From the NCBI RefSeq assembly GCF_001426505.1, contig NZ_LMEV01000001.1:375380-439379 (forward strand): a stretch of 64,000 bases of DNA, read 5' to 3'. The translations under genes and the position numbers were made by a program. The notes below the pieces were generated by a model. The model was not told the DNA's origin and ran no database searches. It was given only the letters and a program-made list of their open reading frames with translations. Positions 1-9,448 of this stretch are shown here, one piece after another. The DNA is from Variovorax sp. Root473 (GTDB lineage Bacteria > Pseudomonadota > Gammaproteobacteria > Burkholderiales > Burkholderiaceae_C). Position 1 is the stretch's first letter, and every line of letters starts with the position of its first letter.

Positions 1-90
1 TTCATCTTCCTCGGACAGCGGCGGTTCGAGCAGCGGCGGCGGCGCCTCGGGCAGTTGGTGATTCGGTCGGCCGCCAGGCGTCTCGGCCAC
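1..90 (-). CDS. N-terminal fragment of an unidentified protein
   Basis: An open frame on the minus strand starts at a GTG (90-88) and runs off the left edge. It is preceded by a purine-rich GGAAGGGG ribosome-binding-like stretch. The 30 visible residues are rich in proline and acidic residues (PEAPPPLLEPPLSEEDE). This looks like a disordered N-terminus rather than a shadow frame. The family cannot be recognised. It would be divergent from the GntR gene at 148. Confidence 0.4.
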   Translation of the reverse strand, partial: MAETPGGRPNHQLPEAPPPLLEPPLSEEDE

Positions 91-130
91 ATGCCCCTTC
101 CACCGACCGCGGCTTTTCGCGCGTGATTAA

Positions 131-153
131 ATTCATCCAATCATTCAATGAAT
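131..153. promoter_or_regulatory. Inverted repeat at the GntR gene start, possible autoregulatory operator
   Basis: ATTCA (131-135) and TGAAT (149-153) form an interrupted dyad, with a second small palindrome CATTCAATG (142-150) inside it. The dyad overlaps the proposed start codon of the GntR-family gene. FadR-subfamily regulators often bind such AT-rich dyads near their own start. That is inference; no other copy of the site was found by eye. Confidence 0.25.
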
Positions 154-849
154 AAGCCGACCGGAACCATGCTCGTCCAACCTCCCCGCACCTCCCTGGC
201 CGACGCCGCTGCGAACAGCATCCGCACCGAGATCGCCGCGGGCCGCTGGCCCATCGGCTCGCGCATTCCCATCGAGCCCCAGCTGGCGCAATTGCTGGGC
301 GTGAGCCGCGGCACGGTGCGCGAGGCGGTGAAGACGCTGGTGTCGCGCGGACTGCTCGAGGTGCGGCAGGGTTCGGGCACCTACGTGCGCTCGGGCTTCG
401 ACCCCTCGGCCAGCCTGCAGAAGCTGCGCCTGGCGAGCCTGCGCGACCAGTTCGAGGTGCGCCGCGCGCTCGAGGTCGAGGCCGCCCGGCTCGCCGCCGT
501 GCGCCACACCGCGAAAGACCTGCGCCGGCTCCACGCCCTGCTCGACAAGCGCGGCCAGCCCGACATGGCCGACGACGGCGCGGCCTTCATCGAGCGCGAC
601 CTGGCCTTTCACCTGGCCATCGTCGATGTGTCGGGCAACCTGGCGCTGGTCGAGACCTGCCGCTTCATCACGGGCTACATCAAGGAAACCATCGCCAGCA
701 CGCTGAGCGCCAGCCTGCCCGAGCCCGACGAGGCGGCGCACCGCGCCATCGTCGAAGGCATTGCCAGCCGCGACCCCGAGCGCGCCGCCGCCGCCGTGCG
801 CGAGCTGATGGCGCCGACGCTCAACGCGCTCGCATTGGGCACGGCATGA
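148..849 (+). CDS. GntR-family transcriptional regulator, FadR/FCD subfamily
   Basis: A 233-residue DNA-binding regulator that likely controls the adjacent transporter gene. Residues about 16-80 form the GntR winged helix-turn-helix (VSRGTVREAVKTLVSRGLLE, then GSGTYV). Residues about 95-220 form an all-helical FCD effector domain. Metal/ligand-pocket residues D151, H155 and H198 are visible. The last histidine usual near the C-terminus of FCD proteins is not obvious (RELMAP), so its ligand site may be altered. The stop overlaps the next start by four bases (ATGA), so the transporter is probably translationally coupled. A later ATG at 169 is a possible alternative start. The effector is unknown. 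Confidence 0.88.
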   Translation: MNKPTGTMLVQPPRTSLADAAANSIRTEIAAGRWPIGSRIPIEPQLAQLLGVSRGTVREAVKTLVSRGLLEVRQGSGTYVRSGFDPSASLQKLRLASLRDQFEVRRALEVEAARLAAVRHTAKDLRRLHALLDKRGQPDMADDGAAFIERDLAFHLAIVDVSGNLALVETCRFITGYIKETIASTLSASLPEPDEAAHRAIVEGIASRDPERAAAAVRELMAPTLNALALGTA

Positions 850-2168
850 ACTCGATCACTTTGCCCCCGGGTGCTGCCACCGCCGCGCGCACCCAGGCGG
901 CGCCATCGGGCGCCGAAGAACTGCTGATCGACGCCGAGGTCGACAGCCTGCCCGCGCCGCGCCCCACACCCGCGCCCAGCCGGGGCCGCCAGCTGCTGCT
1001 GGGCCTGACGGTGGTGCTCATCGCCTTCAACCTGCGGCCGGTGTTCGCCAGCCTGTCGGTGGTGCTGCCGGAAATCATCCGTGCCACCGGCCTGTCGGCC
1101 ACGGCCGCGAGCCTGTTGACCACGCTGCCGATCGTCTGCCTGGGCGTGTTCGCGCCGATGGCGCCCTGGCTCGGGCGCCGCTTCGGCACCGAGCGCACGC
1201 TGCTGGGCTGCATGGTGCTGATTGGCGTGGGCACGGTGCTGCGCGGCACCGGCAACATCCCGCTGCTGTTCCTGGCCTCGGCCATCGCGGGCAGCGGCAT
1301 CGCGGTGTCGAACGTGCTGCTCTCGGGCCTGGTGAAGCGCGACTTCGCCAAGCAGGCCGCGCTGATGATGGGCCTGTACACCATGGCCGTGTGCGGCGGC
1401 GCCGCCAGCGCCGCCGGCCTCACCGTGCCGCTGGAGCACGCGCTGGGCGGCGGCTGGACGCTGGCGCTCGCGATGTGGGCCGCTCCGGCCGCGCTGGTCA
1501 CGTTCATCTGGGCACCTCAGGCGCTGCCGCTCAAGCCGGTGGCGAGCGAGTCGGGCTTCACCGTGCGCGGCCTGTGGCGCGACCGGCTGGCCTGGCAGGT
1601 GACCTTCTTCATGGGGCTGCAATCGGCCCTGGCGTACATCGTGATGGGCTGGCTCGCGCCGATCCTGCGCGAGCGCGGGCTCAGCGGCGAAACGGCCGGT
1701 TACGTCGTGTCGCTGTCGGTCATGACGCAGGTCGTGACCTGTCTCGTGGTGCCCGCGCTGGCCGTGAAGCTGCGCAACCAGCGCGCGCTGGCGGTGGTGC
1801 TGTCGGCGATGACGGTGGCGGCCATGCTGGCCATGCTGTTCGCGCCGCTCGGCGCCCCCGGCGGCATGTGGACCTGGGCCGTGGTGCTCGGCATTTCTCA
1901 GGGCGGCACCTTTGCGTTGGCGCTCACCATGATCGTGCTGCGCTCGCCCGATTCGCACATTGCCGCGCACCTGTCGGGCATGGCGCAGGGCGTGGGCTAC
2001 ATGGTGGCGGCCTTCGGCCCGCTGCTGGCGGGCTTGCTGCACGGCTGGACCGGCAGCTTCGGCGCCTCGGCGTGGCTGTTCGTCGGCCTGGGCGTGGTGC
2101 TGGTCATCGCGGGACTGGGCGCCGGGCGCACGCTGCATGTGGGCGCGGTGACGGTGCCGCGCCACTGA
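846..2168 (+). CDS. MFS transporter, CynX/NimT family
   Basis: A 440-residue major facilitator with about 12 hydrophobic segments after a long, Pro/Ala-rich cytoplasmic N-terminus of about 50 residues. The first membrane segment carries the NLRPVFASLSVVLPEI pattern typical of the CynX/NimT (cyanate / 2-nitroimidazole) branch. It is followed by an Arg-rich loop (WLGRRFGTERT) in the usual MFS motif-A position. It overlaps the GntR gene by four bases and is likely its regulatory target. A cyanase gene lies about 4 kb downstream on the other strand, but it is a separate unit. Cyanate as substrate is therefore only a possibility; drug or organic-acid export is equally possible. Confidence 0.82.
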   Translation: MNSITLPPGAATAARTQAAPSGAEELLIDAEVDSLPAPRPTPAPSRGRQLLLGLTVVLIAFNLRPVFASLSVVLPEIIRATGLSATAASLLTTLPIVCLGVFAPMAPWLGRRFGTERTLLGCMVLIGVGTVLRGTGNIPLLFLASAIAGSGIAVSNVLLSGLVKRDFAKQAALMMGLYTMAVCGGAASAAGLTVPLEHALGGGWTLALAMWAAPAALVTFIWAPQALPLKPVASESGFTVRGLWRDRLAWQVTFFMGLQSALAYIVMGWLAPILRERGLSGETAGYVVSLSVMTQVVTCLVVPALAVKLRNQRALAVVLSAMTVAAMLAMLFAPLGAPGGMWTWAVVLGISQGGTFALALTMIVLRSPDSHIAAHLSGMAQGVGYMVAAFGPLLAGLLHGWTGSFGASAWLFVGLGVVLVIAGLGAGRTLHVGAVTVPRH

Positions 2169-2340
2169 CGGCTTTCCTCAGCGGTACAGGGCTCCGTTGC
2201 AGGGCAACCTGACGGGAAGCCCGGCGAGGAACTGTTTCCTGATCGGCGGCATGGTCGCCATCGCTCGAAGCCACAGCCGCGGGGTCATCAGGGCCTTCGC
2301 AGCCGACCCCGGCTCGGGGCGGTGACAATGGGGGGTTTCG

Positions 2341-2372
2341 GCGAAAATCCCTTTCGCCCAGTGAAATTTCAC
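2341..2372. promoter_or_regulatory. Two adjacent inverted repeats upstream of icd
   Basis: The 239-bp gap between the MFS gene and icd holds GCGAAA (2341-2346) paired with TTTCGC (2352-2357). This is followed by a perfect 12-bp palindrome GTGAAATTTCAC (2361-2372), 35 bp before the icd start. The palindrome could be an operator or part of the leader. No protein-like frame is convincing in this gap. Confidence 0.3.
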
Positions 2373-2407
2373 CCCCTCGACAACCCAGAACCTACGGAAG
2401 CAAGCGC

Positions 2408-4642
<2,235 letters not shown>

Positions 4643-4656
4643 TCCTGCGGCGCCTC

Positions 4657-4694
4657 GTGCATCTTCCGGGTCTGTGCCGACCCGGAAGATGCAC
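4657..4694. repeat. Perfect 16-bp inverted repeat after icd
   Basis: Arms 4657-4672 and 4679-4694 are exact complements with a six-base loop (TGTGCC). There is no T-tract on the plus-strand side. It is followed 12 bases later by a canonical terminator hairpin. It probably stabilises the icd mRNA 3' end or acts with that terminator. Confidence 0.6.
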
Positions 4695-4705
4695 CCACCG
4701 TACCC

Positions 4706-4741
4706 ACGGCCTGTCGCTCGCGCGGCAGGCCGTTTCTCTTT
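4706..4741 (+). terminator. Rho-independent terminator of icd
   Basis: ACGGCCTG (4706-4713) pairs with CAGGCCGT (4726-4733) across a 12-base loop. It is followed by a pyrimidine tract TTCTCTTT (4734-4741). Confidence 0.65.
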
Positions 4742-4809
4742 GTGCGCGACTAGACTCCGATTTCTCCCGCCCCCATCCACTGCAAGCAAGAGCGAAAGGC
4801 AGTCCCTTC

Positions 4810-5157
4810 ATGATGAAACCCCGTCTGCTTGCTGCAGCCGCCTCGGCCCTGCTCGCGGTCGCCGGCAGCGCCCAAGCCCAGAGCAACTGCGACACGTTGC
4901 GCGCCGAGATCGAGGCCAAGATCGCCGCGTCGGGCGTGACGAACTTCAGCGTCGTCACCGTCGATGCCTCCGCCACGGCGAGCGGACAGGTCGTGGGCAG
5001 CTGCGACCTGGGCACGAAGAAGATCGTCTACCAGCGCGAAGGCGGCGCGGCCTCGCCGTCCCCGGCCACCAGCTCGGCGCCCGCATCGCGCGGTGCGCCC
5101 ATCCTCACCGAGTGCAAGGACGGGTCGGTGTCCATGGGCGGCAGCTGCAAGCCCTGA
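4810..5157 (+). CDS. Secreted DUF1161-family protein
   Basis: A 115-residue small exported protein of unknown function. A signal peptide is clear: MMKPR, then an Ala/Leu core, then AQA at about residue 21-23. The mature part carries the DUF1161 pattern: CDTLRAEIEAKIAASGV, then GQVVGSCDLGTKKIVYQR. A Ser/Ala/Pro linker and a short Cys-containing tail (TECKDGSVSMGGSCKP) follow. Four cysteines suggest periplasmic disulfides. The open frame extends further upstream, but that part overlaps the icd hairpins and lacks a signal peptide, so the ATG at 4810 was chosen. No partner gene is evident. Confidence 0.8.
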   Translation: MMKPRLLAAAASALLAVAGSAQAQSNCDTLRAEIEAKIAASGVTNFSVVTVDASATASGQVVGSCDLGTKKIVYQREGGAASPSPATSSAPASRGAPILTECKDGSVSMGGSCKP

Positions 5158-5320
5158 GGACCGCACCGCTCGCATCCGGCCATCAGCGCCCTTTTCGCAG
5201 GATCAGGCAAAAACCTCGTTCGATCCGGATACCGCTTCCAGCCCCTTCGCCCCGAGACTCATCCCCATGCCCGGCGCACCCCTTGCGCCATGGCGCACCG
5301 ACCCGCATGAGGAGTTTTGT

Positions 5321-6085
5321 ATGAGTGCAATCCAGGACACAGTGGTTCTCGTCACCGGCGCCAGCAGCGGCATCGGCGAGGCGACGGCGCGGCGGCTCGC
5401 GCGGCGCGGCGCCCATGTGGTGCTCGGCGCGCGCCGCACCGAACGGCTCGCGGCGCTCGCGGCCGAGATCAACGCGACCGGCGGCTCGGCGAGCTTCCGG
5501 CGGCTGGACGTGACGCACCGGCCCGACATGGAGGCCTTTGCCGAGTTCGCCCTTGACACCCACGACCGCATCGACGTGCTGGTGAACGCCGCCGGCGTGA
5601 TGCCGCTGTCGCCGCTGTGGCAGCGCAAGATCGAGGAGTGGGAGCTGATGATCGACGTCAACCTGCGCGGCATGCTGCTGGGCGTGGCGGCCGTGCTGCC
5701 CGCGATGCAGGAGCAGGGCTGGGGCCACATCGTCAACGTCGCGCCGGTGGCCATGGGTGGCACCACGCCCGACTCGGCCGTGTACCACGGCACGCAGTAC
5801 GCGGTGCAGGCGATCTCCGAAGGGCTGCGGCGGGAACACGCGGGGCGCCTGCACGTCTCGCTGGTGAGCCCCGACGTGGCCGAAGCCGCCGACCCGCTGG
5901 CCGAGCGCATCGCCGACAGCTACGCCTTCGAACGCATGCGCACGCAGCGCCGCCTGACGACGCCGGTGGAAGGCGTGGCGCGCGCGATCGCCGGAGCGAT
6001 CGAGGGCGCGCGCTACGGCATGGCGGGACCGGGCTGGCGCCCGGCTCCGACGCCGCGGCCGAAGCCGGCGGCACCGGTGTACTGA
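5321..6085 (+). CDS. SDR-family protein lacking the canonical catalytic Ser and Lys
   Basis: A 254-residue Rossmann-fold protein of the short-chain dehydrogenase family. The NAD(P) site TGASSGIG (12-19), NAAG (89-92) and N114 are intact, so nucleotide binding is expected. The usual NxSSxAG segment reads NVAPVA (139-144). The YxxxK motif reads Y155-H-G-T-Q159. Both the catalytic serine and lysine are therefore replaced, although Y155 remains. This points to altered chemistry or a non-enzymatic role. The sequence otherwise resembles the YdfG/3-hydroxy-acid dehydrogenase branch. A good Shine-Dalgarno (GAGGAG) precedes the ATG. It converges on cyanase with a 14-bp gap. Confidence 0.85.
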   Translation: MSAIQDTVVLVTGASSGIGEATARRLARRGAHVVLGARRTERLAALAAEINATGGSASFRRLDVTHRPDMEAFAEFALDTHDRIDVLVNAAGVMPLSPLWQRKIEEWELMIDVNLRGMLLGVAAVLPAMQEQGWGHIVNVAPVAMGGTTPDSAVYHGTQYAVQAISEGLRREHAGRLHVSLVSPDVAEAADPLAERIADSYAFERMRTQRRLTTPVEGVARAIAGAIEGARYGMAGPGWRPAPTPRPKPAAPVY

Positions 6086-6099
6086 CTGAGCGCCGGGCC

Positions 6100-6543
6100 T
6101 CAGTAGCTCTTGTACGGCAGGAACTTGCCCGACAGCACCACGTTGACGCGGTCGCCCTTCGGGTCGGGCTGGCGCTGGATGTCCATGCTGAAGTCGATGG
6201 CGCTCATGATGCCGTCGCCGAACTCCTCGTGGATCAGCTCCTTGATGGTGGTGCCGTACACGCTCACCACCTCGTACCAACGGTAGATCAGCGGGTCGGT
6301 GGGCACGGGCGTGGGCAGCGAGCCCTTGTAGGGCACGACCTGGAGCCACTTCTGTTCCTCGGGCGTAAGGCCGAAGATCTTGCCGATGGTCCTGGCCTGC
6401 TTGTCGTCGAGCGTCATCTGGCCGAGGCAGGCGGCTGTGGTCCACTCTTTCGACAGGCCGACCTTCCTGGCCACGTCGGCCCACTGGATGCCCTTGGACA
6501 CCTTCACGGTGATGATCTTCTCGGTGACGTCGTTGCGGTTCAT
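6100..6543 (-). CDS. cynS: Cyanate hydratase (cyanase)
   Basis: A 147-residue cytoplasmic enzyme (EC 4.2.1.104) that reacts cyanate with bicarbonate to give ammonia and CO2, detoxifying cyanate and releasing nitrogen. The N-terminal part is a helical, lambda-repressor-like fold. The C-terminal part carries the active-site residues R88, E91 (YRWYEVVSVYG) and S114 (GDGIMSAIDF), matching the E. coli triad Arg96/Glu99/Ser122. It is slightly shorter than the 156-residue E. coli protein. The start at 6543 was chosen because upstream residues of the longer frame are not cyanase-like. It is divergent from a LysR gene, the same layout as cynR-cyn in E. coli. No carbonic anhydrase gene is adjacent. Confidence 0.96.
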   Translation of the reverse strand: MNRNDVTEKIITVKVSKGIQWADVARKVGLSKEWTTAACLGQMTLDDKQARTIGKIFGLTPEEQKWLQVVPYKGSLPTPVPTDPLIYRWYEVVSVYGTTIKELIHEEFGDGIMSAIDFSMDIQRQPDPKGDRVNVVLSGKFLPYKSY

Positions 6544-6692
6544 GTGGCCTGGCTCCTGGGAATGAATGGATGCAACAGGGCAAGCAACAGGCATGCCCGT
6601 CCGCGCGCCCACGCAACTCGCGCCGCGCCTGTGCAATGCGCTCGTCGCCCTTCGATAACATCGCATCGCTCACTCCTTCCCCAAAAAAACAC
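6544..6692. promoter_or_regulatory. Divergent cynS / LysR promoter region
   Basis: This 149-bp gap separates the divergent cynS and LysR starts and must hold both promoters. By the usual LysR layout it is the expected regulator binding region. No convincing T-N11-A dyad or sigma-70 pair could be picked by eye. Confidence 0.35.
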
Positions 6693-7586
6693 ATGGCATC
6701 GACGCGACTCCCCTCGACCCAGGGCCTGCAGGCCTTCGAGGCCGTCGCGCGGCTGCGCAGCGTGAACCTGGCCGCTGAAGAACTCAGCGTGACGCCCAGC
6801 GCGGTCAGCCACCGCATCCGCCAGCTCGAGACGCAGCTCGAGCTCAAGCTCTTCACGGGCAACGACTTCGGCCTGAGCGCCGACGGCGTGGCCTACCTGG
6901 CGCGCGTGCGCGAGGCCATTGCAGCGCTGCAGCAGGTGCCGGGGCGCGAGCCCGCATCGCAGGTGCGGCGGCTGCGCGTGGCGGTCACGCCCACCTTTTC
7001 GCGCCAGATGCTGCTGCCCCGGCTGGCACAGTTCCGTGACGCCTACCCGACCATCGAGCTGATGCTGCAGGTGACCATGCCGGTGCGCAACTTCACGGCC
7101 GAAGACGCCGACATCGAGCTGCGCTTCGGCACCGGCCCGTTCCACGACCGCGAGTTCTGCCAGCTGCTGGCCGACGACGTCTCGCCGGTGTGCAGCCCGG
7201 CCTACCTGGAACGCCACGGCCCCTTCGACGATCACTTCTCGACCGACGCCGAGGTGGCGCGCGTGCAGCTGCTGCGCACGCCGCTGGAGTCGTGGCGCAT
7301 CTGGTTCAAGGCCTGCGGCATCGGCCTGCCCGAACCGGCCACGGGCCACCAGTTCAACGACCTGGGCCTGGCGCTCGATGCCGCGGCCGAAGACTTCGGC
7401 GTGGTGCTCATGCACCTGCGGCTGGGCCGCGCCTGGCTCGACAACGGCCGGCTGGTGCGGCTGTCGCCGCACAGCGCGCCCTCGCCCAACGCCTATTTCC
7501 TGTGCTGGCGCCCCGGCACCATGGAGCGCTGGGAATGCGCCACCTTCGTCGAATGGCTGCGCCAGGCGCTGCGCGAGCCGGGCTGA
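6693..7586 (+). CDS. LysR-family regulator, likely of cyanase
   Basis: A 297-residue LysR-type regulator of the GcvA-like branch. Its winged helix-turn-helix lies at about residues 8-65 (LQAFEAVARLRSVNLAAEEL, then TPSAVSHRIRQLE). The periplasmic-binding-like effector domain covers about 90-295. The ATG at 6693 aligns with the family start; the open frame upstream is not family-like. Its divergent position from cynS, as with CynR, suggests it controls cyanase. The similarity is not specific enough to name it cynR. Confidence 0.88.
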   Translation: MASTRLPSTQGLQAFEAVARLRSVNLAAEELSVTPSAVSHRIRQLETQLELKLFTGNDFGLSADGVAYLARVREAIAALQQVPGREPASQVRRLRVAVTPTFSRQMLLPRLAQFRDAYPTIELMLQVTMPVRNFTAEDADIELRFGTGPFHDREFCQLLADDVSPVCSPAYLERHGPFDDHFSTDAEVARVQLLRTPLESWRIWFKACGIGLPEPATGHQFNDLGLALDAAAEDFGVVLMHLRLGRAWLDNGRLVRLSPHSAPSPNAYFLCWRPGTMERWECATFVEWLRQALREPG

Positions 7587-7723
7587 ATAATTTTCAGACC
7601 GGCTGCGGGCTTTTTTCAGGTGGCCGGCGCGTTTCCCCTGCAGACTCGACCCCCGGCGCTGCCGTGGCCCACACAGGCCGCAGCCCGCCGCGCCCCCCAT
7701 AACACCAGCCAGGAGACTCCCCC

Positions 7724-8881
7724 GTGCCCGACCTTTCCAAGATCACCTGCATCGAAGACCTGCGGGCGATCGCCCAGCGGCGCGTGCCGAAGATGTTCTA
7801 CGACTACGCCGATTCCGGCGCCTGGACCGAGGGCACCTACCGCGCCAACGAGAGCGACTTCCAGAAGATCAAGCTGCGCCAGCGCGTGGCCGTGAACATG
7901 GAAGGCCGCTCCACCCGCACCACCATGATCGGCCAGGACGTGGCCATGCCCGTGGCCATCGCGCCCACGGGCCTGACCGGCATGCAGCACGCCGACGGCG
8001 AAATCCTGGGCGCGCGCGCCGCCAAGGCCTTCGGCATCCCGTTCACGCTCTCGACCATGAGCATCTGCTCGCTCGAAGACATCGCCGAGCACACCGACCG
8101 CCATCCCTTCTGGTTCCAGCTCTACGTGATGAAGGACCGCGACTTCATCGAGCGCCTGATCGACCGCGCCAAGGCTGCCAACGTGTCGGCGCTGCAGCTC
8201 ACGCTCGACCTTCAGATCCTCGGCCAGCGCCACAAGGACATCAAGAACGGCCTGTCGACGCCGCCCAAGCCCACGATCAAGAACCTCATCAACCTGGCGA
8301 CCAAGCCGCGCTGGTGCATGGGCATGCTGGGCACCAGGCGCCGCACCTTCGGCAACATCGCGGGCCATGCCAAGGGCGTGAAAGACCTGTCGTCGCTGTC
8401 GTCGTGGACCGCCGAACAGTTCGACCCGGCCCTGAGCTGGGCGGACGTCGAATGGATCAAGAAGCGCTGGGGCGGCAAGCTGATCCTCAAGGGCATCATG
8501 GACGCCGAAGACGCGCGACTGGCCGTGGCCAGCGGCGCCGACGCGCTCATCGTCTCCAACCACGGCGGTCGCCAGCTCGACGGCGCGCCCTCCTCCATCG
8601 CCGCGCTACCGGCCATCGCCGACGCCGTGGGCAGCCAGATCGAGGTGTGGATGGACGGCGGCGTGCGCAGCGGGCAGGACGTGCTCAAGGCCCGCGCCCT
8701 GGGCGCTCGCGGCACGCTGATCGGCCGCAGCTTCCTGTACGGCCTGGGCGCCTACGGCCAGGAAGGCGTGACGCGCGCGCTGCAGATCATCCACAAGGAA
8801 CTGGACGTGACGATGGCCTTCTGCGGCCGCACGCAGATCGACGACGTGCGGTCGGACATCCTGCTGCCGGGTACGTTCTGA
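7724..8881 (+). CDS. lldD: FMN-dependent L-lactate dehydrogenase / alpha-hydroxy-acid oxidase
   Basis: A 385-residue TIM-barrel flavoenzyme that oxidises an L-2-hydroxy acid, most likely L-lactate to pyruvate, passing electrons to the respiratory chain. Family marks are the N-terminal FYDYADSGAWTEGTYRAN, substrate-site tyrosines Y26 and Y134, and the base H280 in VSNHGGRQLDGAPSS. The FMN phosphate motif is MDGGVRSGQDVLKARALGA, then IGRSFLYGL. The start is a GTG at 7724 with an AGGAG Shine-Dalgarno eight bases upstream. No lactate permease is adjacent. Other 2-hydroxy acids (glycolate, mandelate) are possible substrates. Confidence 0.92.
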   Translation: MPDLSKITCIEDLRAIAQRRVPKMFYDYADSGAWTEGTYRANESDFQKIKLRQRVAVNMEGRSTRTTMIGQDVAMPVAIAPTGLTGMQHADGEILGARAAKAFGIPFTLSTMSICSLEDIAEHTDRHPFWFQLYVMKDRDFIERLIDRAKAANVSALQLTLDLQILGQRHKDIKNGLSTPPKPTIKNLINLATKPRWCMGMLGTRRRTFGNIAGHAKGVKDLSSLSSWTAEQFDPALSWADVEWIKKRWGGKLILKGIMDAEDARLAVASGADALIVSNHGGRQLDGAPSSIAALPAIADAVGSQIEVWMDGGVRSGQDVLKARALGARGTLIGRSFLYGLGAYGQEGVTRALQIIHKELDVTMAFCGRTQIDDVRSDILLPGTF

Positions 8882-8926
8882 GGGGCGGCTGAAGACCCCG
8901 GCATCTGGCGACCTCGTTCGCGGGCA

Positions 8927-9430
8927 CTAATGCGTGCTGTTGAGCAGCGTGTCCTCGAACTCCAGATGCTCGAAGTGGCTTCCCGTGAAGTCGACGTTCT
9001 CTCCACGCAGCTGCCTTGCATTGACTCGCGTGCCTCGGCATCCGAGCACCTTGACGTCCTGCCACCGCGCCTGATCGAAGTTCATGTCGGTCCAGATGCA
9101 ATCGCTGAACGTCGTGGTGCCCAGCGTGCTTCCCTGAAACAGGGCCTGATCGAATGTGCACCCGACAAAGGTGCAGCCGACGAGCGTGAGGCCCTTGAAG
9201 TCGCACTGGCTGAAGGTGCAATGGCTGAACTGGCAATGGGTCCAGCGGGCTTCGTGGAAGGTGGTGCGCGTGAAGCTGCTGGCCGTGAAGACCGTACCTG
9301 AGAACTGCGCGAGATTCAGATCGAGTTCCGAGTAGGCGAAGCCATCGGCTTCACCGGACAGCCCCGCAGGCGCGCCTCCAACGCCCTTGCGCCATCGGTC
9401 GTGGTCCAGAATGATCTGCTGCGAACTCAT
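8927..9430 (-). CDS. Pentapeptide-repeat protein at the end of the T6SS effector operon
   Basis: A 167-residue protein built mostly of pentapeptide-type repeats with a central Phe/Leu every five residues (about residues 36-160: ..FSGTVFTASSFTRTTFHEA.., ..CTFSQCDFKG..). This predicts a right-handed quadrilateral beta-helix. No signal peptide or membrane segment is seen. It is the last gene of the vgrG operon, 18 bp after the lipase gene. Pentapeptide proteins are recurrent beside VgrG genes and could act as immunity, accessory or cargo proteins; its role here is inferred only from position. Confidence 0.8.
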   Translation of the reverse strand: MSSQQIILDHDRWRKGVGGAPAGLSGEADGFAYSELDLNLAQFSGTVFTASSFTRTTFHEARWTHCQFSHCTFSQCDFKGLTLVGCTFVGCTFDQALFQGSTLGTTTFSDCIWTDMNFDQARWQDVKVLGCRGTRVNARQLRGENVDFTGSHFEHLEFEDTLLNSTH

Positions 9431-9448
9431 GCGAAGAACACGGGGGCG

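Noticed and set aside
2178..2372. 64-codon minus-strand frame between the MFS gene and icd
   Set aside because: No family likeness, and it overlaps the inverted repeats of the icd upstream region. Codon pattern is unconvincing.
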